Assembly (NCBI RefSeq): GCF_902459555.1
Contig: NZ_CABPSM010000025.1
Location: 1 to 64,000 of the forward strand
Length of the DNA stretch: 64,000 bases
Source of the DNA: Pandoraea horticolens
Lineage (GTDB): Bacteria > Pseudomonadota > Gammaproteobacteria > Burkholderiales > Burkholderiaceae
Reading direction: 5' to 3'
Shown: piece after piece, positions 30,812 through 39,595 of the stretch
Layout of the letters: each line of letters starts with the position of its first letter
Numbering within the stretch: position 1 is the stretch's first letter
Notes under the pieces: generated by a model
Database searches by the model: none
What the model was told of the DNA's origin: nothing
The model's input: only the letters and a program-made list of their open reading frames with translations
Translations under genes and position numbers: made by a program

Positions 30812-31612
30812 TCAGCGCCCCTGGAAATCGGGCGGCCGCTTCTCGAGGAACGCCGCTACGCCTTCGCGGTGATCGTGCGAGTCCCAATAGGAGAAGGCCT
30901 TCTGCCATTCGGCCTCCGACAGCGGCGGCACGCTCGGCGCCAGGCGGGCGATCAGCCACTTGTTCAGTTGCGCCGCGAGTGGCGCACCGGCGGCGACACG
31001 CCGGGCGCAAGTGTAGCCCGCCGCTTCGACGTCCTCGTCTGCGACCACTCGCGTGAGCAATCCCTTCTCGCGAGCTTCCGACGCACCGAAGACTCGCCCT
31101 TCGAGCAGGATCTCAAGGGTGGTCGCACGTCCCGCCAGCGCCAGCACGCCGCGCAACTCGCCGGGCGCCATCGGAAAACCGAGCTTGTTGATCGGTATGC
31201 CGAACCGTGCGCCCTCCCCGGCAATACGCAGGTCGCAATGCGCAGCGATCTCCAGACCGCCGCCCACGCATACCCCTTCGATCAGCGCCACACTCGGATG
31301 CCGGCATCGGGCCAACGCGTCGAGCGTTGGCCCGATCACCTCGCCGTGATAGCGACGCAGCGTATCGTAACTGCCGCGCTCGACCGGAAACTCCTCGATA
31401 TCGGCACCGGCCGCAAAGTTGCCCTGCGCACCGCGAATGACAATGGCGCGCACACGTGCGTCCTCGTCGAGCGCCTGCAAATGCGCGCGCAACGCGCGCC
31501 ACATGGCCACCGAAATGGCGTTGAGCTTGCCGGGATTCGATAGCGTCAGGGTGACCCATCCCTCGTCAAGCGAACTGTCGTCGCGCAGGACTTCACTCAC
31601 ATGTATCTCCAT
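30812..31612 (-). CDS. Enoyl-CoA hydratase/isomerase family protein inside the malonate operon
   Basis: A 266-residue crotonase-fold protein. The oxyanion-hole loops are NFAAGADIEEFP and EGVCVGGGLEIAAHCDLRIA. The second-loop position usually held by a catalytic Glu reads FGIPINKLGFPMAPGEL, which suggests an atypical hydratase, isomerase or decarboxylase-like activity. Its place between malonyl-CoA decarboxylase and MatB (44 and 76 bases away) implies a role with malonyl-CoA or a related acyl-CoA, but the reaction is not determined. Confidence 0.8.
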   Translation of the reverse strand: MEIHVSEVLRDDSSLDEGWVTLTLSNPGKLNAISVAMWRALRAHLQALDEDARVRAIVIRGAQGNFAAGADIEEFPVERGSYDTLRRYHGEVIGPTLDALARCRHPSVALIEGVCVGGGLEIAAHCDLRIAGEGARFGIPINKLGFPMAPGELRGVLALAGRATTLEILLEGRVFGASEAREKGLLTRVVADEDVEAAGYTCARRVAAGAPLAAQLNKWLIARLAPSVPPLSEAEWQKAFSYWDSHDHREGVAAFLEKRPPDFQGR

Positions 31613-31656
31613 GATGTTGATGAGCGCTTATGGCCGCCTCTGCATTCATATGGCGC

Positions 31657-33201
31657 TCAGAGCAAGCGCGATACGGCGCGTCCGAGCGCCGGTTCGCCAT
31701 CGATGAGGCGTTGCAGATTGGCGTCGAGTTCGTCGGGCTCGTAGAGGTAATTGACCATCATGCCGCACGATTGCTTCGCGCCTTTCTTCGAAAGGTCTGC
31801 ATGCCAGTTGATCCGCTCCACGCGCGCACCGTTGCCCAGGTGAAACCGCGCCACCGGATCGCGCGGCTGTCCGCGCACGGTTTCGCGCGCCAGATAGTGC
31901 GCGGCCAACCCCTCGCCCAGACTGCGCTGCAACGCTTGCACGCTCTTGCGCTCCGGCGAGGATTGCAGCCAAGTCATCATCTGCGCCCCCGAAACGCCTG
32001 AGACCAGCGATGTTTCCTGTGCCAGCGACTTCATCCGCTTCGGGCCGAGCGCCTCGGCGAGTGCCTGCGCCGACAGTTGTTTGAGCCAATCGTTGAAGCC
32101 GGGGATTGGCGAGAGTGTCGCGAAGTTGCGCAGCTTCGGGAAATCGACTTGCAGCTCGTCGATCACGCGCTTGAGCAGGAAGTTGCCGAAGCTCACGCCG
32201 CGCAGCCCCGGCTGCGTGTTCGAAATCGAATAGAAGATGGCCCAGCGCACACGGCGCAAGTCTTCCAGCGGGGCCTTCTCGTCGAGCAGCGAATGCACGT
32301 CGGCCGCCATGTCGGGGACGAAGGCCACTTCGACGAAGATCAACGGTTCGCGCGGCATGCGCGGATGGAAAAAAGCGTAACACCGCCGGTCGGAATCGAG
32401 CCGGTTGCGCAAGTCGGCCCACGACGAAATCTCGTGCACCGCCTCGTAGCGCATGAGTTTTTCAAGCAGCGACGCTGGCGAATCCCACGTAATCGGATGC
32501 AACTCCAGCAGGCCGACGTCGAACCATGTCGAGAAGAGGCTGCCGAGATCCTCTTCGAGGGCCGCGAGGCCCGGCAATGCTGCGCGATGGTGCAGCATGT
32601 CCGAGCGCCAGCGCACCAGGAACGGCAGACCGTCGGGCAACGCGTTGAAGCGTTTGAGGAACCGCACGCGCGCGCTGCCCAGTGCGCCCGCCAGTCCGCT
32701 GGCGGCGCGTTTGGCGCTGGCGCCGTCGCCGTCCTTGCCCGCGTCGGCGAGCGCATTGCCGTCGCTCGCACAGATATCGGCAACGACCGTGAGCAGTGCT
32801 AGCTGCTCTTCAGGCGACGCCGCACCGTAGCGCGCCATGAACTCGCGTGCGGCTTCGTTGGCGGCAGAGTCGGTCTGTCGCGCCGACAGGCATTGCGTCA
32901 ACTGCCGGCGCAGCGCACTCTCCGCCCTGGGCGACAATTTCACCGGGGCGACCTTGCCGTCCCCTTTGTCTCCCTTGTCTCCCTTGTCATCCTTCGGCCC
33001 GCCGCCCGGCCCCCCCGTCTTGCCCGCGCCACGTCCGAACCATTGCCCAAGGCGCTCCCCCAGCGACGGCTTCGAAGACGGCACGGGAGCGCTGACGTCG
33101 GCCACACTCCCGGGGGTGCTCCGCCCAGGCGAGGCCGACGAGGCCGACGAACTCGGCGATATGGGAACGGACATGGCTGACATGATCGGCGCATCCTTCA
33201 T
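31657..33201 (-). CDS. matA: Malonyl-CoA decarboxylase
   Basis: A 514-residue enzyme that converts malonyl-CoA to acetyl-CoA and CO2. Family signatures are YSISNTQPGLRGVSFGNFL, FATLSPIPGFNDWL (catalytic Ser region), and FHLGNGARVERINWHAD followed by the closing GMMVNYLYEP. The first ~90 residues are a low-complexity Ser/Pro/Gly-rich leader with a DKGDKGDKGDGK repeat and are not part of the known fold. AGAGGAA precedes the chosen ATG; a later start (MSAM or beyond) is possible. Confidence 0.93.
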   Translation of the reverse strand: MKDAPIMSAMSVPISPSSSASSASPGRSTPGSVADVSAPVPSSKPSLGERLGQWFGRGAGKTGGPGGGPKDDKGDKGDKGDGKVAPVKLSPRAESALRRQLTQCLSARQTDSAANEAAREFMARYGAASPEEQLALLTVVADICASDGNALADAGKDGDGASAKRAASGLAGALGSARVRFLKRFNALPDGLPFLVRWRSDMLHHRAALPGLAALEEDLGSLFSTWFDVGLLELHPITWDSPASLLEKLMRYEAVHEISSWADLRNRLDSDRRCYAFFHPRMPREPLIFVEVAFVPDMAADVHSLLDEKAPLEDLRRVRWAIFYSISNTQPGLRGVSFGNFLLKRVIDELQVDFPKLRNFATLSPIPGFNDWLKQLSAQALAEALGPKRMKSLAQETSLVSGVSGAQMMTWLQSSPERKSVQALQRSLGEGLAAHYLARETVRGQPRDPVARFHLGNGARVERINWHADLSKKGAKQSCGMMVNYLYEPDELDANLQRLIDGEPALGRAVSRLL

Positions 33202-33282
33202 GGCTTCCTCTCTCAGGGCTTGCTTTCAAAACAGGTACGACACATCGCCGGGCGATCGCTGCCCGCACGCCACCGCCCCTCC

Positions 33283-34626
33283 TCATCCCATCAGTTGGTC
33301 CGGCAGCCACAACGACAGGCCGGGCAGCAGACAGATGAGAACGACGGCCACCACCATCAACACCACGAACGGCATCACGCCCCACACGATGTCGCGCAAC
33401 GCGATATCGGGCGCGGTGTTCTTGATAACGAATATGTTGAGACCCACGGGCGGATGAATCAACCCCAGTTCCATGACAATCGTCATGACCACGCCGAACC
33501 ACACCAGATCGAAGCCCGCGGCCCGCAGCGGCGGCAAAATGATCGGCGCCGTCATCAGAATGATGCTGACCGGCGGCAGAAAGAAGCCGAGCACCACGAC
33601 CATCAGCAAGATGGCGGCAAGCAGCACCCAGCGCGACAGATGCAGCCCCACGATCCATTGCGCGGCCGACTGGCTGATGTGCAGATAGCTCATCACGTAG
33701 GAATAGAGCAGCGACATGCCGATGATGAACATGAGCATGGTCGACTCGCGCAACGTGCCGGTGAGAATCGGGGCAAGCTGGCGCGGCTTCCACATCCGGT
33801 AGATCACCGCGATGAGCGCAAGCGCCAGCAATCCGCCAAGACCCGCCGTCTCCGACGGCGTGGCATACCCACCATAGAGCGCCGCCATCACCCCGATGAG
33901 CAGCGTCACGAACGGCAGCACGCGCGGCAGCAACGCCAGCTTCTCGCGCAGGGTGGCGGGCGGCTCGCTCGGGAACGGCGACGGCGTGCCGTCGCGTGCG
34001 AGCGCCAGTTGTGCGCGCCCGTACTCCTTGCGGTAGCGCCAGGCCGCGTAGCATGAGAACAGCCCCACCAGCAGCAGCGCGGGCACGATCCCCGCGAGGA
34101 ACAAACGCCCGAGCGACTGCTCCGCCGCCACCGCGTAGAGAATCATCGTGATCGAGGGCGGCAGCAGAATGCCCAGCGTGCCGCCCGCCGCGATGATTCC
34201 GGCGGCGAAGCCCGGCGAATAACCGCGTTGGCGCATCTCCGGAATCCCGGCACTGCCGATGGCGGAACACGTTGCCGGACTCGACCCGGCCATCGCGGCG
34301 AACAGCCCGCATGCGAAAACGTTCGCAATGCCCAGCCCTCCCGGAATCCGTCGCATCCAGGCGTGCAGCGCCAGATACAGATCCTGCCCCGCGCGCGACT
34401 TGCCGATGGCGGCGCCCTTCAGAATGAACAGCGGGATCGACAGCAGCGTAATGCTGGCCATCTCCTCATAGACGTTTTGCGTGATGGTGTCGAGCGACGA
34501 CGCCGGCATGAAGCCGAACATGAACGCCACTGCCACTGCCCCAAGCGCGAACGCGATGGGCATACCCGAGAACATGGCGACGAGCGTGGCGCCGCCATAG
34601 AGCAATCCGATGCCGAGTTCGCTCAT
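33283..34626 (-). CDS. dctM: TRAP transporter large permease (DctM type)
   Basis: A 447-residue inner-membrane protein with about a dozen hydrophobic helices. Family stretches are ATCSAIGSAGIPEMRQRGYS, AGGTLGILLPPSITMILYA and GLIHPPVGLNIFVI. It is the ion-coupled translocation subunit of a TRAP uptake system. It overlaps dctQ by 4 bases. The neighbours suggest malonate as substrate. Confidence 0.93.
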   Translation of the reverse strand: MSELGIGLLYGGATLVAMFSGMPIAFALGAVAVAFMFGFMPASSLDTITQNVYEEMASITLLSIPLFILKGAAIGKSRAGQDLYLALHAWMRRIPGGLGIANVFACGLFAAMAGSSPATCSAIGSAGIPEMRQRGYSPGFAAGIIAAGGTLGILLPPSITMILYAVAAEQSLGRLFLAGIVPALLLVGLFSCYAAWRYRKEYGRAQLALARDGTPSPFPSEPPATLREKLALLPRVLPFVTLLIGVMAALYGGYATPSETAGLGGLLALALIAVIYRMWKPRQLAPILTGTLRESTMLMFIIGMSLLYSYVMSYLHISQSAAQWIVGLHLSRWVLLAAILLMVVVLGFFLPPVSIILMTAPIILPPLRAAGFDLVWFGVVMTIVMELGLIHPPVGLNIFVIKNTAPDIALRDIVWGVMPFVVLMVVAVVLICLLPGLSLWLPDQLMG

Positions 34627-35222
34627 GCGTGTCCTCCCGGGCGATTCGATGCGTTCGATGCGGGCGGTGTGTCACGACCCGGCGGGTTCCCCATCTCGCA
34701 AGCGCCGATGGCCACTTGCAGCAGCAATTGCACGGTAAGCAACGTCATGCCGAATGCCATCAGTCCGTAGGGAATCGACAGCGGCGGCCCCCACGTCGAA
34801 CTGCTGGTCTGGCCATCAACATAGGCCTCCCAGAACAGCGTCCACGACTTCCATGCGAAGAAGCCGCAGAACGCGAGCGTGACGACGTCCACGAGCCATC
34901 GCCGCACCCGGTTCACGCGCGGCGAAAGCAGCGTCGTCACGGCTTCGATGCCGATGTGTCCGCGCAAGTGCTGCACGTGCGCGGCAGAAACGAAGGTCGC
35001 GCCGACCAGCAAGAACACGGCGGCTTCGTCTTGCCAGTCGGTGGCGAGCTTGAGCACGTGCCGCGCGAACACGCTGTAACTGAGCACCAGCGCGGCGCCG
35101 GCCAGCGCCAGCATGCACACGATCATGAGCAGACGGCTCACGCCCTGCAACAGGGCGTCGAGCCGCCGCAACACGCGAGTGCGAACCACCGCAGGCTCCG
35201 CGCTCACGATGGCCCCGCTCAT
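34623..35222 (-). CDS. dctQ: TRAP transporter small permease (DctQ type)
   Basis: A 199-residue protein with four predicted membrane helices and the family signature DWQDEAAVFLLVGATFVSAA. It pairs with DctM. The start at 35222 overlaps the dctP stop by 4 bases (ATGA); an in-frame upstream opening lies wholly inside dctP and is discarded. Confidence 0.9.
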   Translation of the reverse strand: MSGAIVSAEPAVVRTRVLRRLDALLQGVSRLLMIVCMLALAGAALVLSYSVFARHVLKLATDWQDEAAVFLLVGATFVSAAHVQHLRGHIGIEAVTTLLSPRVNRVRRWLVDVVTLAFCGFFAWKSWTLFWEAYVDGQTSSSTWGPPLSIPYGLMAFGMTLLTVQLLLQVAIGACEMGNPPGRDTPPASNASNRPGGHA

Positions 35223-36265
35223 GCAGGCACCTTCTCGGCGAGCGCGAGCAGTTTCGCGCAGGTGTCCGACTTGCTCGCGTAGTCCTTCCATGCGGTGCGC
35301 TTGGCAATGTCGCGCCACTTCATCACCGTCGCCTCGTCCAGGTCGTAGACCTTCGCGCCGGCCTTGGTGTAGACGCTGGCAATCTGTGCATCGTCGGCCT
35401 TCGCGGCTTCCGTGCCAAACGCCTCCAGCTCCGCGCCCACCTGCAGAATCACCTGCTGCTGATCCTTGGGCAGCTTGTCGAATATCTGCTTGGACATGAG
35501 CAACGGCTCGAGCATGAACCAGTACGACTTGTTGCGTCCCGTCGTCAGGTGCTTCGACACCTCTTCAAGACGGAACGACATCAGGCTCGTCGACGACGTC
35601 ATCGCCGCATCCATCGCGCCTGTCTGCATGGCGGCATAGAGTTCGTTCGACGGCAGCGAGATAACGGCTGCGCCAGCCTCCTTGAGCATCATGTCCATTT
35701 CGCGGCTGCCGCCGCGCACCTTGAGCCCCTTGGCGTCTTCGGGGGTCACGAGCGGCTTGGTGCGGCTCGCGACACCGCCCGCCTGCCAGACCCAGCTCAC
35801 GATCACGATGTTCTTCTCGGCGAGCACGTCCGTGAGTACCTTGCCGATTTCGCCATTGCGCCAGGCAGTGCCCTGCGCATAAGACGTCACGAGCCCCGGC
35901 ATCAAACCGATATTGAGTTCGCGCACTTCCCCGCCGGCATAAGGCAGCGGATAAAGCGAAAGGTCGAGCGCCCCGCGGCGCAACGCCGAGAACTGTGCAT
36001 TGGTCTTCATGAGCGAACTGCCCGGATAGACCTGAAACTTGAGCGCACCGTGGGTACGCTTCTCGACTTCCTGAGCGAACTTGCGGCACAGCCGGTCGCG
36101 GAAATCGCCCTCGGTGAGGGTGCCGCCGGGGAACTGATGGGAAATCTTGAGCGGACCGCTCTGCGCGAATGCGCCGCCCCAAGGGCCGGCCAGACCGCCG
36201 GTCACGAGTGCCGAAGCGGCGCCCAGCATGAGTTGCCGCCGCAGCGGGGAAAGGGTTGTCTCCAT
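35219..36265 (-). CDS. dctP: TRAP transporter periplasmic substrate-binding protein (DctP type)
   Basis: A 348-residue solute receptor. A signal peptide with a twin-arginine-like start (SPLRRQLMLG) ends near GGAFAQ. The mature part has DctP-family features, including HQFPGGTLTEGDFRDRL, KFQVYPGSSLMKTNAQFSAL, the substrate-carboxylate region VRGGSREMDMMLKEAGA and MQTGAMDAAMTSS. AGGAGA lies before the ATG. It is the first gene of the operon that continues to matB. Confidence 0.92.
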   Translation of the reverse strand: METTLSPLRRQLMLGAASALVTGGLAGPWGGAFAQSGPLKISHQFPGGTLTEGDFRDRLCRKFAQEVEKRTHGALKFQVYPGSSLMKTNAQFSALRRGALDLSLYPLPYAGGEVRELNIGLMPGLVTSYAQGTAWRNGEIGKVLTDVLAEKNIVIVSWVWQAGGVASRTKPLVTPEDAKGLKVRGGSREMDMMLKEAGAAVISLPSNELYAAMQTGAMDAAMTSSTSLMSFRLEEVSKHLTTGRNKSYWFMLEPLLMSKQIFDKLPKDQQQVILQVGAELEAFGTEAAKADDAQIASVYTKAGAKVYDLDEATVMKWRDIAKRTAWKDYASKSDTCAKLLALAEKVPA

Positions 36266-36462
36266 GGCGTCTCCTGTCACTTCTGTCAGTGATGAACCAG
36301 CGAAACCCGGTGTCTGACATCGCCCGGCCCGCGCGGGAAGACGCGCCCCGGGTGCACCACCGGTTCGCCGGCACTGCATGTATGGATGACTGCTTTAGTT
36401 TTAGGTGTTTCGAGTGCGCGAGTTACCGCTCTCGGGTTGAAATCGTATAGTCAATCCAGTAC

Positions 36463-36474
36463 GGTGTATACAAA
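36463..36474. promoter_or_regulatory. Putative MatR/GntR operator
   Basis: The 8-base palindrome TGTATACA (36465-36472), in the context TTTGTATACACC on the minus strand, lies between divergent gntR and dctP. It resembles the TTGTATACAC core that I recall as the reported binding site of MatR, the GntR repressor of the Rhizobium malonate operon. The rest of the 340-base region holds no gene I can support. Confidence 0.55.
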
Positions 36475-36605
36475 GTGATCGCATAAAAATACATCTTCCG
36501 CGTTTACCCCGATCTTCAACGGGGAGTTCACGCGGTACTTTGGCAGCGAAAGCCCTACTTCAGCCCCCGTTCGACGGGGTCGACACACGACCTAGCGAGA
36601 GCGTC

Positions 36606-37277
36606 ATGACCGTAAAACCGAAGCGATCGGAAGCGCTGCGACAGGCGATCGAAGAAAAGATTGCCGTGGGCGAGTACGCACCCGGCATGCGGCTCGACGA
36701 GGTCGAACTCGCGAGCGCGTTCGGCGTGTCGCGCACGCCCCTGCGCGAGGCATTGATTCAACTGGCGTCGTCGGGCGTGATCGAAATACGTCCCCGGCGG
36801 GGCGCGGTGGTGGCACAAATCGATCCCCAGCGGCTATGCGAGATGTTCGAGGTCATGGCCGAACTGGAGTCGATGTGCGCACGGCTGGCCGCGCGCCGCA
36901 TCACCGAAGACGAACTGGCGGCGTTGCGCGAGACACACGAGGCCAGCCGAGCGGCCGCCGAGGCGAGAGACATCGACACGTATTACGAAGTCAACGCGCG
37001 CTTCCATGCCCTGATCTATCAGGCCAGTCACAACGCCTATCTGCAGGAAACCGCGCTGCAATTGCACCACCGGTTGCGCGTCTATCGCCGTCTGCAACTT
37101 CGTGTGCGCGACCGGCCTCACCAGTCGTTCGCAGAGCACGACGCCGTGTTTCGCGCCATCGAGGCGGGCGACGCCGACGCGGCGTCGGAACGCCTTCGCG
37201 GTCACGTCACGGTGCAGGGCGAACGTTTCGCCGATCTGATGGCGTCGTTGCGAGCGCTCGAGCGCAAGGCAAGCTGA
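36606..37277 (+). CDS. GntR-family regulator with FCD domain, likely malonate-responsive
   Basis: A 223-residue regulator. Residues 6-72 form the winged helix (LDEVELASAFGVSRTPLREA and the wing GVIEIRPRRGAVVAQ), and residues 80-215 form an FCD ligand domain whose metal-site His residues are seen in NARFHALIYQASHN, FAEHDAVFRAIEAGD and LRGHV. It diverges from the TRAP/malonyl-CoA operon and probably represses it until a malonate-derived ligand binds. ATG 36606 starts the conserved part; an upstream in-frame TTG would add 22 residues. Confidence 0.88.
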   Translation: MTVKPKRSEALRQAIEEKIAVGEYAPGMRLDEVELASAFGVSRTPLREALIQLASSGVIEIRPRRGAVVAQIDPQRLCEMFEVMAELESMCARLAARRITEDELAALRETHEASRAAAEARDIDTYYEVNARFHALIYQASHNAYLQETALQLHHRLRVYRRLQLRVRDRPHQSFAEHDAVFRAIEAGDADAASERLRGHVTVQGERFADLMASLRALERKAS

Positions 37278-37298
37278 ACGAACGCCCGTCCCCAAAAC

Positions 37299-37334
37299 AA
37301 AAGGGCCGCCGGAGGAGTCTCCGGCGGCCCTTTA
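37299..37334. terminator. Bidirectional terminator between gntR and lgt
   Basis: The stem AAAGGGCCGCCGGA(G) / (C)TCCGGCGGCCCTTT with a short loop is flanked by A- and T-rich ends. It lies between two convergent genes. Confidence 0.9.
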
Positions 37335-37367
37335 CGTTACAGGCTGCGGCACAGCGCCGCCCGCGCG

Positions 37368-38261
37368 TCAGACGTGAGACGACGCCACCGGCCCGCAGCG
37401 ATACGACCACACGAGCATGATCACGCCCGCCACCACCATCGGCAGCGAGAGCCATTGGCCCATCGACAGACCGAACGAGAGCAAGCCGAGGAATGCGTCG
37501 GGCTCGCGCGTGAATTCGGCGAGGAAGCGAAACGCCCCATAACCGACCAGGAACATGCCGGACACTGCGCCCACCGGACGCGCGCGTCGTGCGAAGAACC
37601 ACAGCAGCAGGAACAGCGCCACGCCTTCGAGCGCCACCTCGAACAACTGCGACGGGTAACGCGGCAACCCGTGGAATTGGGCAAACACCGCCGCCATCGC
37701 CTGATCGGCCATGGCTTGCGGATGCGTCATCACCCATTGGGCATCTTCCGCCCCTGCTTGCGGGAAAAGCATCGCGAAACGCGAATCGGGCGACGTCACA
37801 CGTCCCCACAACTCACCATTGATGAAATTGCCCAGACGGCCGGCAGCGAGCCCCAGCGGAATCATCGGCGCGATGAGGTCGGTGCCTTCGAGCAGCGGAT
37901 GCCCCCGGCGGCGCGTGAACAGCCACATGGCGACGAGCACGCCGAGGAAGCCGCCGTGGAACGACATACCGCCTTCCCACACCTTGAAGATGTCGAGCGG
38001 ATTCGCCAGGTAGAACGACAGCTTGTAGAAGATCACATAGCCCAGACGTCCGCCGAGAATCACGCCGAGCACACCGTAGAACAGCATGTCGTCGAGATCC
38101 TGCACCTTCCAGCCTTGCTTGGCGATGAAGGGCTGACGCACGCGCAGCCGTCCTATGAGGAGGAACAGAATGAAGCCGACCAGATACATCAGGCCGTACC
38201 AGCGGATGGCGAGCGGGCCGAGATGAATCGCGACCGGGTCGAATTGAGGATGAATCAGCAT
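37368..38261 (-). CDS. lgt: Prolipoprotein diacylglyceryl transferase
   Basis: A 297-residue inner-membrane enzyme that attaches diacylglycerol to the lipobox Cys of prolipoproteins. It has seven predicted helices; the family signature [14 protein letters not shown] and the essential His/Arg region IRWYGLMYL are both present, as is HGGFLGVL. The 203 bases between its start and the LysR gene carry no other gene I can support. Confidence 0.95.
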   Translation of the reverse strand: MLIHPQFDPVAIHLGPLAIRWYGLMYLVGFILFLLIGRLRVRQPFIAKQGWKVQDLDDMLFYGVLGVILGGRLGYVIFYKLSFYLANPLDIFKVWEGGMSFHGGFLGVLVAMWLFTRRRGHPLLEGTDLIAPMIPLGLAAGRLGNFINGELWGRVTSPDSRFAMLFPQAGAEDAQWVMTHPQAMADQAMAAVFAQFHGLPRYPSQLFEVALEGVALFLLLWFFARRARPVGAVSGMFLVGYGAFRFLAEFTREPDAFLGLLSFGLSMGQWLSLPMVVAGVIMLVWSYRCGPVASSHV

Positions 38262-38464
38262 GTATCAGAAGAATCGATTCGTGAACAAAAGTTCCGTCGG
38301 CGCAATGGCGACGCGCGCTACGCACACAAAACCTTGCCGCCATCGTGGGACACGCCAGCCGTTGCCTTCTCATCGGAGACCGGCCCGGCATGCGTTGGGA
38401 TGGGCAGCACAATACCACGAGCGCACTATGTCGCAGCAGGCGGGCGGGCACCGTCTTCGGACGA

Positions 38465-39397
38465 TCAACTCGACAGCGTCGCCCCCGGCGGGGTGTGCGC
38501 CACGCCTCGCGCCGTCTCGAGAAAGCCTTCGAGCACCGGCGTGACTTCCGCGGTACGCCAGAGCAAGCCCGTCTCGATCAGCGTGCTTGTCTCGCGCAGC
38601 GCGCGATAGGTCACGCCGGTGCGTCGCAGGTGACATAGCGATTGCGGCACCAGCGCCACGCCCATGCCCGCCGACACCAGGCTCACAATGGTCTGCATCT
38701 GAATCGCCTCCTGCCCCACGCGCGGCGTGAGGCCAAGCGCGGCATAGCAGCCCATGATGATGTCGTAGAACGCCGGGGCCACGCGACGCGGAAAGATGAC
38801 GAGCGGCTCGTCGGCAAAGTCGGCCAGACTCACCGGCTCGCCCGGCGGCGCGTCGGCAGCCACGTCATCGCGCGTGGCGGGTAGCGCCAGCATCAGCGGC
38901 TCGCGCACGATCGGCAGATAGGAGAGTTCGTTGGCGTAACGCGCGGGCACTGGCGGAATGAAGAGCCCCGCGTCGATGCGGCCGTCCATGAGCGCCTCGA
39001 CCTGCACGTCGCTCGTCGCTTCGAGCAATTGCAGGCGCACGCGTGGGTAACGCTCACCGAACTCGCGCAACAGCGGCGGCAGAATGCCGTAGTCCGCCGT
39101 CGAGACGAATCCCAGCGACAGCGTTCCCACCTCGCCATGCGCCAGTCCTTGCGCAAGCGCGGGCAACGCGTCGGCGTCGGCCAGAATGCGCCGCACCTCG
39201 GGCAGCAGTTGCCGGCCGACGGCCGTCAACTCTACCGACCGGTTGGTCCGCACGAACAGCGGCGCGCCCAGCGACGCCTCCAGTGCCCGAATCTGCTGCG
39301 AAAGCGGCGGCTGCGTCATCGACAGACGCTGGGCGGCGCGTCCGAAATGACGCTCTTCGGCCACCGCGACGAAGTACCTGAATTGCCGGAGATCCAT
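38465..39397 (-). CDS. LysR-family transcriptional regulator divergent from ilvD
   Basis: A 310-residue regulator with the N-terminal LysR helix-turn-helix (FGRAAQRLSMTQPPLSQQIR) and a C-terminal periplasmic-binding-protein-like effector domain. It is transcribed away from the first ilvD gene, the usual geometry for a LysR regulator and its target. Its effector is unknown; a branched-chain intermediate is plausible but inferred only from position. Confidence 0.88.
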   Translation of the reverse strand: MDLRQFRYFVAVAEERHFGRAAQRLSMTQPPLSQQIRALEASLGAPLFVRTNRSVELTAVGRQLLPEVRRILADADALPALAQGLAHGEVGTLSLGFVSTADYGILPPLLREFGERYPRVRLQLLEATSDVQVEALMDGRIDAGLFIPPVPARYANELSYLPIVREPLMLALPATRDDVAADAPPGEPVSLADFADEPLVIFPRRVAPAFYDIIMGCYAALGLTPRVGQEAIQMQTIVSLVSAGMGVALVPQSLCHLRRTGVTYRALRETSTLIETGLLWRTAEVTPVLEGFLETARGVAHTPPGATLSS

Positions 39398-39409
39398 GAT
39401 ATGTTTTTC

Positions 39410-39424
39410 GACTCAATCCGAGTC
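39410..39424. promoter_or_regulatory. Inverted repeat, possible LysR-type operator
   Basis: GACTC-AATCC-GAGTC is a perfect 5-5-5 inverted repeat 12 bases upstream of the LysR start. A TTGACA at 39436-39441 could be a -35 box for ilvD, although the matching -10 is weak. Confidence 0.45.
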
Positions 39425-39595
39425 AAATAATATATTTGACAAGCATTCAAGGAAAGACGAATCTTGACATCCGGCCGACACCGGCGTGCCCCGTCGCGTA
39501 GGCAGCTTAGCCCCAGACGCGCGAACTCAGTCGAAATAAAGCCTGGCGGCCCCGGTTTTCGTTCATCCCACAAGCACAGCGTTTCAGAGACGATC

